DNA of 64,000 nt from Thiolinea disciformis DSM 14473. Its GTDB lineage: Bacteria > Pseudomonadota > Gammaproteobacteria > Thiotrichales > Thiotrichaceae. The position numbers and the translations under genes were made by a program. The notes under the pieces are model-generated. The model was not told the DNA's origin. It saw nothing but the letters and a program-made list of their open reading frames with translations, and did no database searches. Location: positions 1-64,000 of the forward strand of contig NZ_AQVE01000007.1 in NCBI RefSeq assembly GCF_000371925.1, written 5' to 3'. Of the stretch, positions 45,123 through 54,045 are shown one piece after another (position 1 is the stretch's first letter; each line of letters opens with the position of its first letter).

Positions 45123-45623
45123 TTAGGCGCGCAAACGGTAAATAGGCTGGTTCGTTTCTGTGAGTAAGCTATGCTGAATTAACCATTGGCGTGCATCTTC
45201 TGCATCTTCCTCAAACCAGCGCTTAGCAGACCCTAGACGAAAGGTATAGCCCCAACGATCCATGTCTATCAAGGCACGTTTACGCCCAAACTCAGGTAAT
45301 TGGTCAGCGAGAATAATTTGTAAATAACAGACAGCGTCTTCTTCAGCATAGTCACCACCTGCGTCAGTGTGTAAAACAGAACGCCTTGCGTCGTCCATGC
45401 AAATCACATGGCAGGCCTCATGAAGGGCAGAGTGGATAGGGGTATCAGAACGAACATAGAGTGTCTGGCCAATCATGCCTGCCTCAGCCTCACCCCAATA
45501 GCTCCCCGGAATCTCTTGTCCTAGTTCAATCCATTCTAGTTTTAATCCATACGCCGCTAATAAGGCATGAAGCCCTGTTCTAGATAGGGCTTCAACTAAG
45601 AGAACGGAGCTTTCTAACGCCAT
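45123..45623 (-). CDS. Small HExxH (zincin-like) protein linked to the second Wzc-type kinase
   Basis: A 166-residue protein without signal peptide or membrane segment. The zinc-protease-like motif HEACH is at residues 68-72 in the context PIHSALHEACHVICMDD. An acidic/helical stretch (GDYAEEDAVCYLQIILADQL) about 20 residues later could supply a third ligand. The remainder (WGYTFRLGSAKRWFEEDAED) is conserved-looking but unfamiliar. It begins 6 bases after the autokinase stop, so the two are surely cotranscribed. No known partner of Wzc has this motif to my knowledge; a processing role is speculative. Confidence 0.7.
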   Translation of the reverse strand: MALESSVLLVEALSRTGLHALLAAYGLKLEWIELGQEIPGSYWGEAEAGMIGQTLYVRSDTPIHSALHEACHVICMDDARRSVLHTDAGGDYAEEDAVCYLQIILADQLPEFGRKRALIDMDRWGYTFRLGSAKRWFEEDAEDARQWLIQHSLLTETNQPIYRLRA

Positions 45624-45629
45624 AAGCGC

Positions 45630-47579
45630 TTAAGCGGCATTTTTACGGCTAGGATAGTGGTAGTAATCCTCTCCATAACCTAAACGCGCCGTATCTTTAA
45701 CTTGATTCAGTAATACACCAGCAATGGTCGCTCCTGATTCACGTAGGCGTTTGAGCGCGTGGGTTACCGTGACCATACGAGTCTGACCCGCGTGTACAAC
45801 TAAGATAGTCATATTAGCTAAAGACGCTAAGATTAACGCATCGGCTAAGCCAAGTACCGGCGGGCCGTCCAAAATCACGATATTATAATTACGGGCTGCA
45901 ATTTGGAGTAAGGCCTCCATTTTAGGGCTGCCTAATAGTTCAGAAGGTGATTGCGGTGGATTGCCTGCCAGAATCACATCTAAATTTTGTACATTAGAGG
46001 CTTGAATAACGCCATCCAAACTATGTTCTGCTGATAAGTAACTTACCAGACCACGCTGCGGTCTTACGCCCATCAATTGATGTAAAGAGGGGTTACGAAG
46101 ATCTGCATCAATTAATAAGACGCGATTACCGCTATTAGCATAGGTGCTGGCGAGATTCATCGCGGTGGTCGTTTTTCCTTCATTAGGGCGCGAGCTGGTA
46201 ATGAAAATAATGTTGGAATTATTATCATCCTTTAGTCTATAGCGTAGGGTAGTGCGTAACGATCGGAATGCTTCAGCAATCGGCGATTTGGGTGCATTCA
46301 AGGTCAATTGTGCTAGTTTTCGTGCATCATTATCTTGGCTAGCAGGTATTAAACCTAAAACAGGGAGTTGGGTATTCTGTTCAACTTTGGCAACATCACG
46401 CACGCTATCATCCAAAAACTCTTTAATAAAAGCTAAGGTAACGCCTAGGAGTAAGCCAAATAAACCTGCAAATGCTAAATTAGTCGGCAAATTAGGCTTG
46501 TACTTTTGGAGAGGGGGTTTAGCGCGGTCAATCACGATCAAGTTATTCGTCTCGCCACCACCAACCGCGTCAATTTCCTTAATACGCTGCAATAAGCTTT
46601 GGTAGATGGCTTGATTTGTGGCAACTTCGCGTTCTAGTGTATTATAAGTGCTTGATTTGTCTTGTAATTGAAGCGCTTTCTCTTCTTCCTTGCTAATAAG
46701 GTCTCGCAATTTTTCAGCACGTTCGCGAGCTTGTTTCAGTTCACCCTTGCGTTTAGGGTCAGTTTCGATAAGAACTACTTCGCTTTCCGCACGAACTAAT
46801 TCTTCAGACAGACTGACGATAGCATGTGAAGTGCTGGTGGTATCCTTATTATCGAGCATGATAATGCCATTCTCACGCGCGTATTGATTCAGAGTTTTCT
46901 CAGATTCCTGGAGCTTGGTTTTGGCGGATTCCAACTGAGTACGCAAGAAATCTTGTGTTTTATCACTAATTTGGAAGCGGCGCTCCAAGTTCATTTTGGT
47001 AAAAGTATCAACAATTGCATTGGCAACTTCAGCCGCCTTTTCAGGGCTAGAACCATCAAAATTAATCTTTACCAAGCGCGAATTCATGATCGGCTCAATA
47101 GTAAGATTGTCAGTAATATCATTAACTAACTCAGCTTTCTTATCTTTAGCCGTTCCAAGGTTTAGGGCATTCAGAGCGCGCTTAAACAAAGAAGTACGTA
47201 CTACATCGGGTTGAAGTTTGAGTTGGTCAACTACTCGTTCAATTAAGCTAGAGCTTTTAATTAATTCAAACTGCGTTTGGTAGAAGTCACGGGTATCACG
47301 GATATCACCGGTTTCGACTACTTGGATATCTTTCATTACTCTGGCAACTTCGCGTTCGACTTGTAAAGTAGCGGTTGCACGATAAGTTGGGCTACTCAGC
47401 AGGGTCAATAGCAGAGATGCCAATAAAGCCCCCAACAAGGTTCCAAGTATGGTTTTTTTCCAGCGAGTTATTACGCGCCAAAATTCACGCAAATCCAGAT
47501 TGTCTTGCGGTTTAGCCACATTAACATAAAGATTTTTGCCGGATGCTGATGTAGGCGGTGTTGTATATGTGTTTGGCAT
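45630..47579 (-). CDS. Second Wzc-type polysaccharide co-polymerase / tyrosine autokinase
   Basis: A 649-residue inner-membrane protein. The N-terminal Wzz domain starts DLREFWRVITRWKKTILGTL with its first helix. A periplasmic coiled coil follows, shorter than in the locus A homologue. The second membrane helix (NLAFAGLFGLLLGVTLAFI) leads to the BY-kinase: Walker A SSRPNEGKTTT (462-472), Walker A' LLIDAD (~488-493), Walker B IVILDGP (567-573). The tail GYGEDYYHYP (~634-642) has four tyrosines against seven in locus A. It lacks a neighbouring export lipoprotein and phosphatase gene. Confidence 0.92.
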   Translation of the reverse strand: MPNTYTTPPTSASGKNLYVNVAKPQDNLDLREFWRVITRWKKTILGTLLGALLASLLLTLLSSPTYRATATLQVEREVARVMKDIQVVETGDIRDTRDFYQTQFELIKSSSLIERVVDQLKLQPDVVRTSLFKRALNALNLGTAKDKKAELVNDITDNLTIEPIMNSRLVKINFDGSSPEKAAEVANAIVDTFTKMNLERRFQISDKTQDFLRTQLESAKTKLQESEKTLNQYARENGIIMLDNKDTTSTSHAIVSLSEELVRAESEVVLIETDPKRKGELKQARERAEKLRDLISKEEEKALQLQDKSSTYNTLEREVATNQAIYQSLLQRIKEIDAVGGGETNNLIVIDRAKPPLQKYKPNLPTNLAFAGLFGLLLGVTLAFIKEFLDDSVRDVAKVEQNTQLPVLGLIPASQDNDARKLAQLTLNAPKSPIAEAFRSLRTTLRYRLKDDNNSNIIFITSSRPNEGKTTTAMNLASTYANSGNRVLLIDADLRNPSLHQLMGVRPQRGLVSYLSAEHSLDGVIQASNVQNLDVILAGNPPQSPSELLGSPKMEALLQIAARNYNIVILDGPPVLGLADALILASLANMTILVVHAGQTRMVTVTHALKRLRESGATIAGVLLNQVKDTARLGYGEDYYHYPSRKNAA

Positions 47580-47701
47580 AGTCCTAAATTCTTGGGGCTA
47601 ATTTTTCATGAGACAATTGGGTTACGGATTCTAGCAGTTCTTTACCGCTACGTTAACAAACTTCAATACATTGTCGCTTAGTCTGCCCACTTGGATTAAG
47701 A

Positions 47702-48796
47702 CTAGCCATTTTTTTTAGATAAAAAGTAAGAACGATTGATAAAACGTCTTAATGGGCTTTCTAGCAGATAAAAGGATGCTATTGATATACCGACTAATAT
47801 GAAAAGGAACAGATAAAAACGTAGGTTCGAATTGAGTAGGGCCTGTCCAATTAGCCGATCATAAATACCGTAGATCGGGCGCTGTAAAATATAAAGCGAG
47901 TAGCTGGCTTCACCTAAGAGTACCAACAAAGGCAGGTTTAATACTTTTTGTGTCCAGCCCGTATTGAGCCCTAATAAAATGATAATGGCTAAGAACAAAG
48001 GGGCAATTAAGCCATTTTCGTAGTGCACCGTGAATCCTAGCCATGCACTTAACTTAGCTTGATAGGCTAAGGCAAAAATCACTAAGCCTAATAAAATGAG
48101 AATGGCAACGCCATTCCAAACTACTTGGAAGCGATTAAATGCTCCATCACAAAAATAAGCACCAGCGAGTAATCCTAATAAAAAAGTACTTATGTGCATG
48201 AGTGGGTGATAGAAAATGAAATTATGGAATGCTGATGGGTGGGTGTAATAAGACGATTGAACCAAATAAATTTGCAATAATTGTGTACTAAACCACAGCA
48301 CAATACTGAATATCAGTAGCATTTGTCGCCTAGACTGACGGTGGAGCAGGGCTAATAAAAAAGGAAAGCATAAGTAAAAAAAGGCTTCAACGGAGAGTGA
48401 CCAGCCCGGCGTATTTAGAGTCATGGCATAAGGGGGCAGCCAAGCCTGTAACATCGATACATTAAATGCAATGGTACTAAGGCCAACACTCTGCTTTTTC
48501 AGCATAGCAAAGGCTAAGACCAATAATAGTGCTACTAAATACACGGGGTAAATACGAGCAAAACGAGCTACCCAATATTGTTTGGCATCTATTGAGCGAG
48601 TACTGCCGTAGTAAGCAACGGCCATAATAAAGCCAGACAGTGCAAAAAAATAACTCACTGCGATTGGGCCGGCCGTAATCACTGATCCCCAAAAAGGGTG
48701 AGTAGTAGGACTAGCCTGATTTAAAGTACCGAAGTGAAAGAACACAACCGTTAATGCAGCTATAAAACGGGTAAAAGTAATTTGCTCGAGTTTCAA
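47702..48796 (-). CDS. Acyltransferase 3 family membrane protein (OafA-like)
   Basis: A 364-residue inner-membrane protein with about ten helices that probably O-acetylates a saccharide. The family N-terminus is clear: LEQITFTRFIAALTVVFFHF with the catalytic-site histidine, then SYFFALSGFIMAVAYYGSTR. RFARIYPVYLVALLL follows, and the C-terminal EASYSLYILQRPIYGIYDRL and a final basic segment match. Located between the initiating transferase and the second Wzc-type kinase, so it likely decorates the polymer of locus B. Confidence 0.9.
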   Translation of the reverse strand: MKLEQITFTRFIAALTVVFFHFGTLNQASPTTHPFWGSVITAGPIAVSYFFALSGFIMAVAYYGSTRSIDAKQYWVARFARIYPVYLVALLLVLAFAMLKKQSVGLSTIAFNVSMLQAWLPPYAMTLNTPGWSLSVEAFFYLCFPFLLALLHRQSRRQMLLIFSIVLWFSTQLLQIYLVQSSYYTHPSAFHNFIFYHPLMHISTFLLGLLAGAYFCDGAFNRFQVVWNGVAILILLGLVIFALAYQAKLSAWLGFTVHYENGLIAPLFLAIIILLGLNTGWTQKVLNLPLLVLLGEASYSLYILQRPIYGIYDRLIGQALLNSNLRFYLFLFILVGISIASFYLLESPLRRFINRSYFLSKKNG

Positions 48797-48813
48797 AAGC
48801 GCACTAACCTTGC

Positions 48814-50205
48814 TTAATAAGCATTCTTATCATGTAAAGTTTTGAATGCGGTCACAAAGATAATGCGTAAATCTAACCATAAGCTCCATGAGCGAATATA
48901 TTCCATGTCGCATTCAACACGTTTTTGCATCTTGTATAAGGTATCGGTTTCCCCGCGCCAGCCATTGATTTGTGCCCAACCGGTAATGCCAGGTTTCATC
49001 ATATGGCGCATCATATATCCTGGAATAAGCTCTTTATAGGTTTCGTTGTGCGCCACTGCGTGGGGGCGTGGGCCAACTATAGACATATGTCCCTGTATGA
49101 CATTAAAGAATTGAGGCAGTTCATCTAAAGAGGTTTTGCGTAGAAAAGCCCCAACTTTGGTAACGCGCATGTCATTACGGGTTGCTTGGCGGATCGAGTC
49201 ACCATTTTCACACACAGTCATCGTGCGGAATTTCCAGACAGAAAAGGTTTCGCCTCTTAATCCATGACGCGACTGTTTGAATAGTATCGGCCCTGGTGAC
49301 GTTAATTTAATCGCAGCGGCAATCACTGCCATGACGGGTAAACTAAGCATTAAAAGGATAGATCCAATCACTAAGTCTTCTATCCGTTTCACCAAAGTAT
49401 TTTTTAATGATAAGGGAGCATCATAAAGGCAGAGTACGGGTGTATCTACGATTTCCACAAAACGCGCATTCAATAAAGAATGTGTTAAATTATCTGGAAT
49501 AAGGCGCACAGGACTTAAGGAGTCAGCAAACTGACTAATTAAACGAGCAGTAAATTCTTTGCGATCCGCTGGCAGCGCTAAGTAGAGTTGATCCCAAAGT
49601 CCTTTACGAGCTGCCTCTAAGGCATCTTGTGTGTTGCCAATATAGCTGTATTTTGAGGGTAAGGGATTTAATGCTTTGTCATCTTCATCTATATGATAGA
49701 ACCCTGCTAATTGGAAACCAGATTCAGGTTGTTGCTCTAAAGAATCCGCAAATTTAATGCCAGCCTCTGTCGCACCGACAATGGCAATTTGATGATTGCG
49801 AATACCTAAACGCTTAATGTGTGCTAAAGCAGCACGTAATAAGTAGCGACTAGAGAGTAGTAAGAATGGGGTTACAAACAACCAGCTCAATAAGACAATA
49901 CGTGAAAATTTAGTCGAGCTTTTAAAAATAAAAATTAAAAAGACTAAGATGAAAAATGTTGCAAGCCACGTGACAACGGTGCGCATAGCCTCGTCACGCA
50001 AAAATGGACGGCCGCTCCAAGAGGTATAAATGTCGGTAAATCGGCCAACTAAACCAAAAACCAAGGCAGCGCCTAAACCTGCTGCTAAGTAACCAGAAAG
50101 GTTATAAGTGCTAGTATAGAGTAATGCTATTAAAACAACGCTAAGAATCATTACCGTGTCAGCACAGCGATAGATGATTTCGGAGCTGAGTCTATTATCT
50201 GCCAT
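48814..50205 (-). CDS. Undecaprenyl-phosphate sugar-1-phosphate transferase (WcaJ type)
   Basis: A ~463-residue polyisoprenyl-phosphate hexose-1-phosphate transferase that starts repeat-unit assembly on the lipid carrier. The ATG at 50205 has TGGA seven bases upstream and begins MADNRLSSEII; a longer frame to 50274 lacks support. Four N-terminal helices and a Rossmann-like domain (HQIAIVGATEAGIKFADSLE) precede the catalytic domain: FKQSRHGLRGETFSVWKFRT, FLRKTSLDELPQFFNVIQG, MSIVGPRPHAVAHNETY and KPGITGWAQINGWRGET. The transferred sugar is probably glucose or galactose. Confidence 0.93.
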   Translation of the reverse strand: MADNRLSSEIIYRCADTVMILSVVLIALLYTSTYNLSGYLAAGLGAALVFGLVGRFTDIYTSWSGRPFLRDEAMRTVVTWLATFFILVFLIFIFKSSTKFSRIVLLSWLFVTPFLLLSSRYLLRAALAHIKRLGIRNHQIAIVGATEAGIKFADSLEQQPESGFQLAGFYHIDEDDKALNPLPSKYSYIGNTQDALEAARKGLWDQLYLALPADRKEFTARLISQFADSLSPVRLIPDNLTHSLLNARFVEIVDTPVLCLYDAPLSLKNTLVKRIEDLVIGSILLMLSLPVMAVIAAAIKLTSPGPILFKQSRHGLRGETFSVWKFRTMTVCENGDSIRQATRNDMRVTKVGAFLRKTSLDELPQFFNVIQGHMSIVGPRPHAVAHNETYKELIPGYMMRHMMKPGITGWAQINGWRGETDTLYKMQKRVECDMEYIRSWSLWLDLRIIFVTAFKTLHDKNAY

Positions 50206-50469
50206 TAGTATTCCATCTACATAGTCTATTGCTTTAGCACGCACCAGAACTGTGCTCAAAAGCTTTATTGTCAAACATGCGGCATTACACCACTGTATTT
50301 AGTTAGCGTAAAAGCAACAGATTTCCCTTGCCTAAGTTGAGATTGCTTAGAGTAAGGACGACTCTTATTTGCATGTTTTTAAAGTAAAAAATCTTTAGAC
50401 GGTTAGTCTGACACTCAAGAGTTCTACTTTTGCTCACTAAATATAGCGTAATTTTATTAATTTTGTCGC
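50206..50469 (-). promoter_or_regulatory. Intergenic leader that should carry the promoter of the WcaJ-Wzc unit
   Basis: No gene is seen in about 264 bases between the terminator after the GT2 gene and the WcaJ-type start. Because a strong terminator precedes it, the downstream four genes need their own promoter here. Candidate minus-strand elements are TATATT at 50440-50445 (leader of ~230 bases) and TTGACA at about 50270. Neither has a good partner hexamer. I saw no JUMPstart/ops element. Confidence 0.35.
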
Positions 50470-50507
50470 AAAAAAAATACAACTGTCGTTATTTTCACGA
50501 TAATTGT
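50470..50507 (-). terminator. Strong intrinsic terminator at the end of the rml-glycosyltransferase operon
   Basis: On the minus strand ACAATTATCGT and ACGACAGTTGT form an 11-bp stem (one G-U pair, one mismatch) with a 7-base loop, followed by A and a run of eight T. It starts a few bases after the stop of the last GT2 gene (50513). This is the clearest rho-independent terminator in locus B. Confidence 0.8.
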
Positions 50508-50512
50508 TTAAT

Positions 50513-51352
50513 TTAAGTAGAGCTTGACTGACGTGAAGTCTTATCTACTTCCCATCGGTACTGATTCAAGTTCTTGTACTGATGCCATGCTCGCACGCGG
50601 ATTAGGCTGGCAATAGCGATATATACCCCAGCGGCTAACCATTCACGACTAAAGAGCTTTTGCTTCAAAATGCGGGAATAAGGTTTAGCATCAGGACGAG
50701 TACACAGATTAGAAGCGGCTAACTGCATATTACCTAGACGAGCACGCGTTTTTATCTTGATGAGTGATGCTAGGGTACGAGGTGCATTGATGTAGACTTT
50801 TGCGCCAGACACATTACCACGCTCATGAGGGCTAAACTGGCAACGTACAAAACCATCATCATTAATAACAGGTGGAAATTCAGTGAAACGTTTGCGGCCT
50901 TGTTCAGCGATTACAAAGCTACAAGTGGCTACGACACCGGCTTGAATATAAGGAAGTGATAGCCAGATTCTGTAGTATTGTTTCACCCACCAAGACGATT
51001 GGCTCGTATCAATCACAGGTTCAGGGGCGGCCAACAGTAATGGGCCAATCTGCATGGCGCGCGTAATGATCTGAATGGCATTTTCAGAGAGCTGTGTGTC
51101 AGCATCAATATAAAAAACCGGCCAAGAGACTATATACTTTTCGGCTTCATTTAAGGCATTAACTTTGGACGGTGTGGCAATATCTAAGCAAATTAGATCG
51201 GGATATTCTTGTTGCACAATAGCGGCTGTGTTATCAGTACAACCATTACAAGCCACAATAATACAATCAACGCCAGCTTGTTTTTTTAAGCTATCTAAGC
51301 ACTTTCTAATCACTGTAGCTTCATTATGTGCGGGTACAATAATAGTTGCCAT
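50513..51352 (-). CDS. Glycosyltransferase family 2 protein
   Basis: A 279-residue GT-A fold enzyme. The N-terminus (ATIIVPAHNEATVIRKCLDS) and the metal-binding DxD-type motif in VFYIDADTQLSENA are intact. A hydrophobic C-terminal segment (WLAAGVYIAIASLIRVRAW) suggests attachment to the inner membrane. Donor and acceptor are not predictable. It starts immediately after the next upstream GT2 gene (stop and start adjoin) and is the last gene before the terminator. Confidence 0.88.
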   Translation of the reverse strand: MATIIVPAHNEATVIRKCLDSLKKQAGVDCIIVACNGCTDNTAAIVQQEYPDLICLDIATPSKVNALNEAEKYIVSWPVFYIDADTQLSENAIQIITRAMQIGPLLLAAPEPVIDTSQSSWWVKQYYRIWLSLPYIQAGVVATCSFVIAEQGRKRFTEFPPVINDDGFVRCQFSPHERGNVSGAKVYINAPRTLASLIKIKTRARLGNMQLAASNLCTRPDAKPYSRILKQKLFSREWLAAGVYIAIASLIRVRAWHQYKNLNQYRWEVDKTSRQSSST

Positions 51353-52276
51353 TTACGAATACCCTTTCATCCATTGGTGGCGCTGATCAAAAACTTTTTT
51401 CCACTCTACACTTTGTTCGCTACCACGCTTTAGTAGCAGGTGTGAGATATGTTTATTGAATACGTAAATATATAACAGGAATTTATATATAGGCCGTTTC
51501 CAAGCTGGAATATGTCGATTAATAAGCTCAACTTTTCCTTTTAACAGCTTTATCTGCTTGCTCGAGAAATGGGAGTGACTGACGCCACCGTGATGAATAA
51601 TACGAGCCTCAGGTGTAACAATGGGCTGGTAGCCTAGGTTTTTAGCTTTTAAACAAAGATCAGCTTCTTCTGCGTACATGAAGAAGCTAGTATCTAAACC
51701 ACCTAGTTTATCCCACAGTTCACGGGTAATAAGGAAAAAACAACCGGATAAAATATCGACTTCTTTAATGGAGTCACGCTGCCAACAACCATAATTCGAA
51801 TGATTAAAGAAACAACTCTTATTAAATGCTTTTTCTAAACCAAAAGCGCTGAATAGTAAGTTTCTAAAACTGGGCTTGGACCAAGCATGTTGGGTGTTAA
51901 TAGATAAATCATTATTTAAAGTAACCCCACCCCAAATGCCGTTATTAGGATATTGCTTAGCAAATAACAGTAAGCGATCAATCGCTTGATTTAATACAAT
52001 AGTGTCTGGATTAAGTAGCAGGAAGTACTGTCCCTTAGCTAGCTGAGCACCTAGCTGAACCCCACCTGCAAAACCCTTATTTATCTTAGATTCGATTAAT
52101 GTCGATTGTGGAAAATATTGCTTAATCTGTGCTACTGAATCATCACTTGAGGCATTATCGACTACGATAAGTTCGAAATTAGTTTTGGTTTGATTGTAAA
52201 CAGATTCAAGCGCACGGATAGTATAAGGTGCTGTATTGTAAGAAACTAAAATAATGCTTAAGGTAGGGGCGTTCAT
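51353..52276 (-). CDS. Glycosyltransferase family 2 protein, rhamnosyltransferase-like
   Basis: A 307-residue GT-A enzyme. Signatures are [68 protein letters not shown] as DxD-equivalent, and [20 protein letters not shown]. This layout is typical of WbbL-type rhamnosyltransferases, which fits an operon that makes dTDP-L-rhamnose; the sugar specificity is inference. It overlaps the acetyltransferase gene by 4 bases. Confidence 0.88.
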   Translation of the reverse strand: MNAPTLSIILVSYNTAPYTIRALESVYNQTKTNFELIVVDNASSDDSVAQIKQYFPQSTLIESKINKGFAGGVQLGAQLAKGQYFLLLNPDTIVLNQAIDRLLLFAKQYPNNGIWGGVTLNNDLSINTQHAWSKPSFRNLLFSAFGLEKAFNKSCFFNHSNYGCWQRDSIKEVDILSGCFFLITRELWDKLGGLDTSFFMYAEEADLCLKAKNLGYQPIVTPEARIIHHGGVSHSHFSSKQIKLLKGKVELINRHIPAWKRPIYKFLLYIYVFNKHISHLLLKRGSEQSVEWKKVFDQRHQWMKGYS

Positions 52277-52758
52277 GGATGTGCTTGTGTAGGAGTGTCT
52301 TGAATGAGTCGGCCATAAGCTAAGGTATGAATACCACTCCGGATAATTTTGGCAGGATTGCCAGCGACTATAGAATGAGCTGGTACATCTTTAGTAACGA
52401 CACTGCCAGCGGCAATAATACATTCATCGCCTATCTGCACGCCAGGCATAATGATAGACGCACAGCCTATAAAGCAACGCTTACCAATCTTAGTAGTAGT
52501 AGTATAATTGCCTGCATGACGTTGTGTGGAGTAGTCATGAGATAAAATAATCGCATCGAAAGCAATTAATGTCTGACTCTCGATATCAATATGCGTTGGA
52601 TTAGTTTTATCCATACGTGCTTTTAAGGAAATACGCACGTCAGGTGCTAGCTTCATGCCGTAAAACTTACGTAAATACCAGTTATATATCCACAAGATAC
52701 TATGTCGTAAGTGAATAATGCCTAGAAAAACTTTTGGACTAACAAAACGAGGTTTCAT
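52273..52758 (-). CDS. Hexapeptide-repeat O-acetyltransferase
   Basis: A 161-residue left-handed beta-helix acetyltransferase. The hexapeptide pattern runs through [40 protein letters not shown] and [11 protein letters not shown]. The likely catalytic His is in ILSHDYS. GGAGAG precedes the ATG. It probably transfers acetyl from acetyl-CoA to a sugar of the repeat unit, within the operon between Wzy and a GT2 enzyme. Confidence 0.87.
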   Translation of the reverse strand: MKPRFVSPKVFLGIIHLRHSILWIYNWYLRKFYGMKLAPDVRISLKARMDKTNPTHIDIESQTLIAFDAIILSHDYSTQRHAGNYTTTTKIGKRCFIGCASIIMPGVQIGDECIIAAGSVVTKDVPAHSIVAGNPAKIIRSGIHTLAYGRLIQDTPTQAHP

Positions 52759-52776
52759 AAATATCTCTCCATGTAT

Positions 52777-54045
52777 CTATGAGATATTATTTGATGAGTC
52801 ATTATCTATGATATAAGTTTGTGTAACTCGATAATAAACTTCCCATCCACAAGCGCCGAGCATAAAGAAAAACATGGGTTGTAATTTATCAAAATAATGA
52901 ACAGTAAAGCCGATTAATACTAATGACATCATGGATAATATCCATGAAGTTACCATCCAACGTATTTCATCACTATGTTGATCAATATGGTTAAGTACGT
53001 GAAAGACTGCATAAATACAGGCTGTAAATAAAACTAAGAAAGCAAAAACACCATATTGTAAGGTGACCAATAACCAAAAACTATCAATACTATCGCTCAT
53101 CCAATCCATCCAGTAAGGGCGTGTCCAATCATTATGAGCGATACCGAGGACAGGATGTTCAATAATATCATCCATGCTATTTTCCCATTGTAGCATGCGG
53201 AAATAGCCTGTGTTGGGGTTAAAGGTTAGATAAGAAATAAGTATTCCGAAAAATCCACGATTGGAAAGCAGTTCAATTAACATGGCACTAGCCAAACCAC
53301 CAAAGAATATACCTACCCATAAGCGTCGCGCACTATTCCAGAATTTTACTAATACAGCGGTTATTGCTTGAAAAATTAGGGATAATAATGGGGCAGAAGA
53401 TAAAGTCATCAGCATAGAAATAGCAAGACCAATGACATTAACGATATAGAGGGGCCTACGAAATCGCCACATTAGCATTAAGGCAAAGGGTGTGAACATG
53501 GCAGCCAATGTGCCAAATAAAATTGGATGGGCAAACAGGCTAGTTGCTCGCATAATGCCGTTTCGAATATAGTAGTCGGTATATAAGCGATAATCTAAAG
53601 ACTTATTTCCAGTAATTTTTTCAGCCCACTCATGTAAAATTCGGTGTTGTGACAAAGACTCATAAATGGTGAAGCCTAATAATAAAGTAATTATCGTGAT
53701 AAAGGCTATATTAACTCTAAAGAATCGTTGGGGCGTAATAATGTAAAGTCTAGCTAGATAGAAAGCACCTAGGGTTTCTAATAGATAAATGCCCGTTGAT
53801 TGAATGGCTTTTTGCAAACTGTGATTATAGAGAAAGCTAAAAAATGCAATAGTAACTAAGATAAATAACAATAAGTCAGTAATATTTGCTCTATCCAAAA
53901 CTTCTTTCAGATTGAATATGACATAAATAATAACTAATGCTAATACGATTCGATAAGTCTCGATACGTACTGTGCCGATCATGAAATAGAATTCAACGGG
54001 TATGAAAATGGAGATAATAAAAAGTATAGCCAGAATTCTAATCAT
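52777..54045 (-). CDS. Wzy-like polysaccharide polymerase
   Basis: A 422-residue protein with about eleven hydrophobic helices and a larger periplasmic loop containing a GYFRMLQWENSMDDIIEHP segment and LGIAHNDWTRPYW, as in O-antigen polymerase/ligase families. Overlap of 4 bases with the flippase gene and position among assembly genes support a Wzy role, linking repeat units in the periplasm. Like most Wzy proteins it has little sequence signature, so the call rests on topology and context. The tail is rich in Asn/Asp/Ser. Confidence 0.75.
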   Translation of the reverse strand: MIRILAILFIISIFIPVEFYFMIGTVRIETYRIVLALVIIYVIFNLKEVLDRANITDLLLFILVTIAFFSFLYNHSLQKAIQSTGIYLLETLGAFYLARLYIITPQRFFRVNIAFITIITLLLGFTIYESLSQHRILHEWAEKITGNKSLDYRLYTDYYIRNGIMRATSLFAHPILFGTLAAMFTPFALMLMWRFRRPLYIVNVIGLAISMLMTLSSAPLLSLIFQAITAVLVKFWNSARRLWVGIFFGGLASAMLIELLSNRGFFGILISYLTFNPNTGYFRMLQWENSMDDIIEHPVLGIAHNDWTRPYWMDWMSDSIDSFWLLVTLQYGVFAFLVLFTACIYAVFHVLNHIDQHSDEIRWMVTSWILSMMSLVLIGFTVHYFDKLQPMFFFMLGACGWEVYYRVTQTYIIDNDSSNNIS

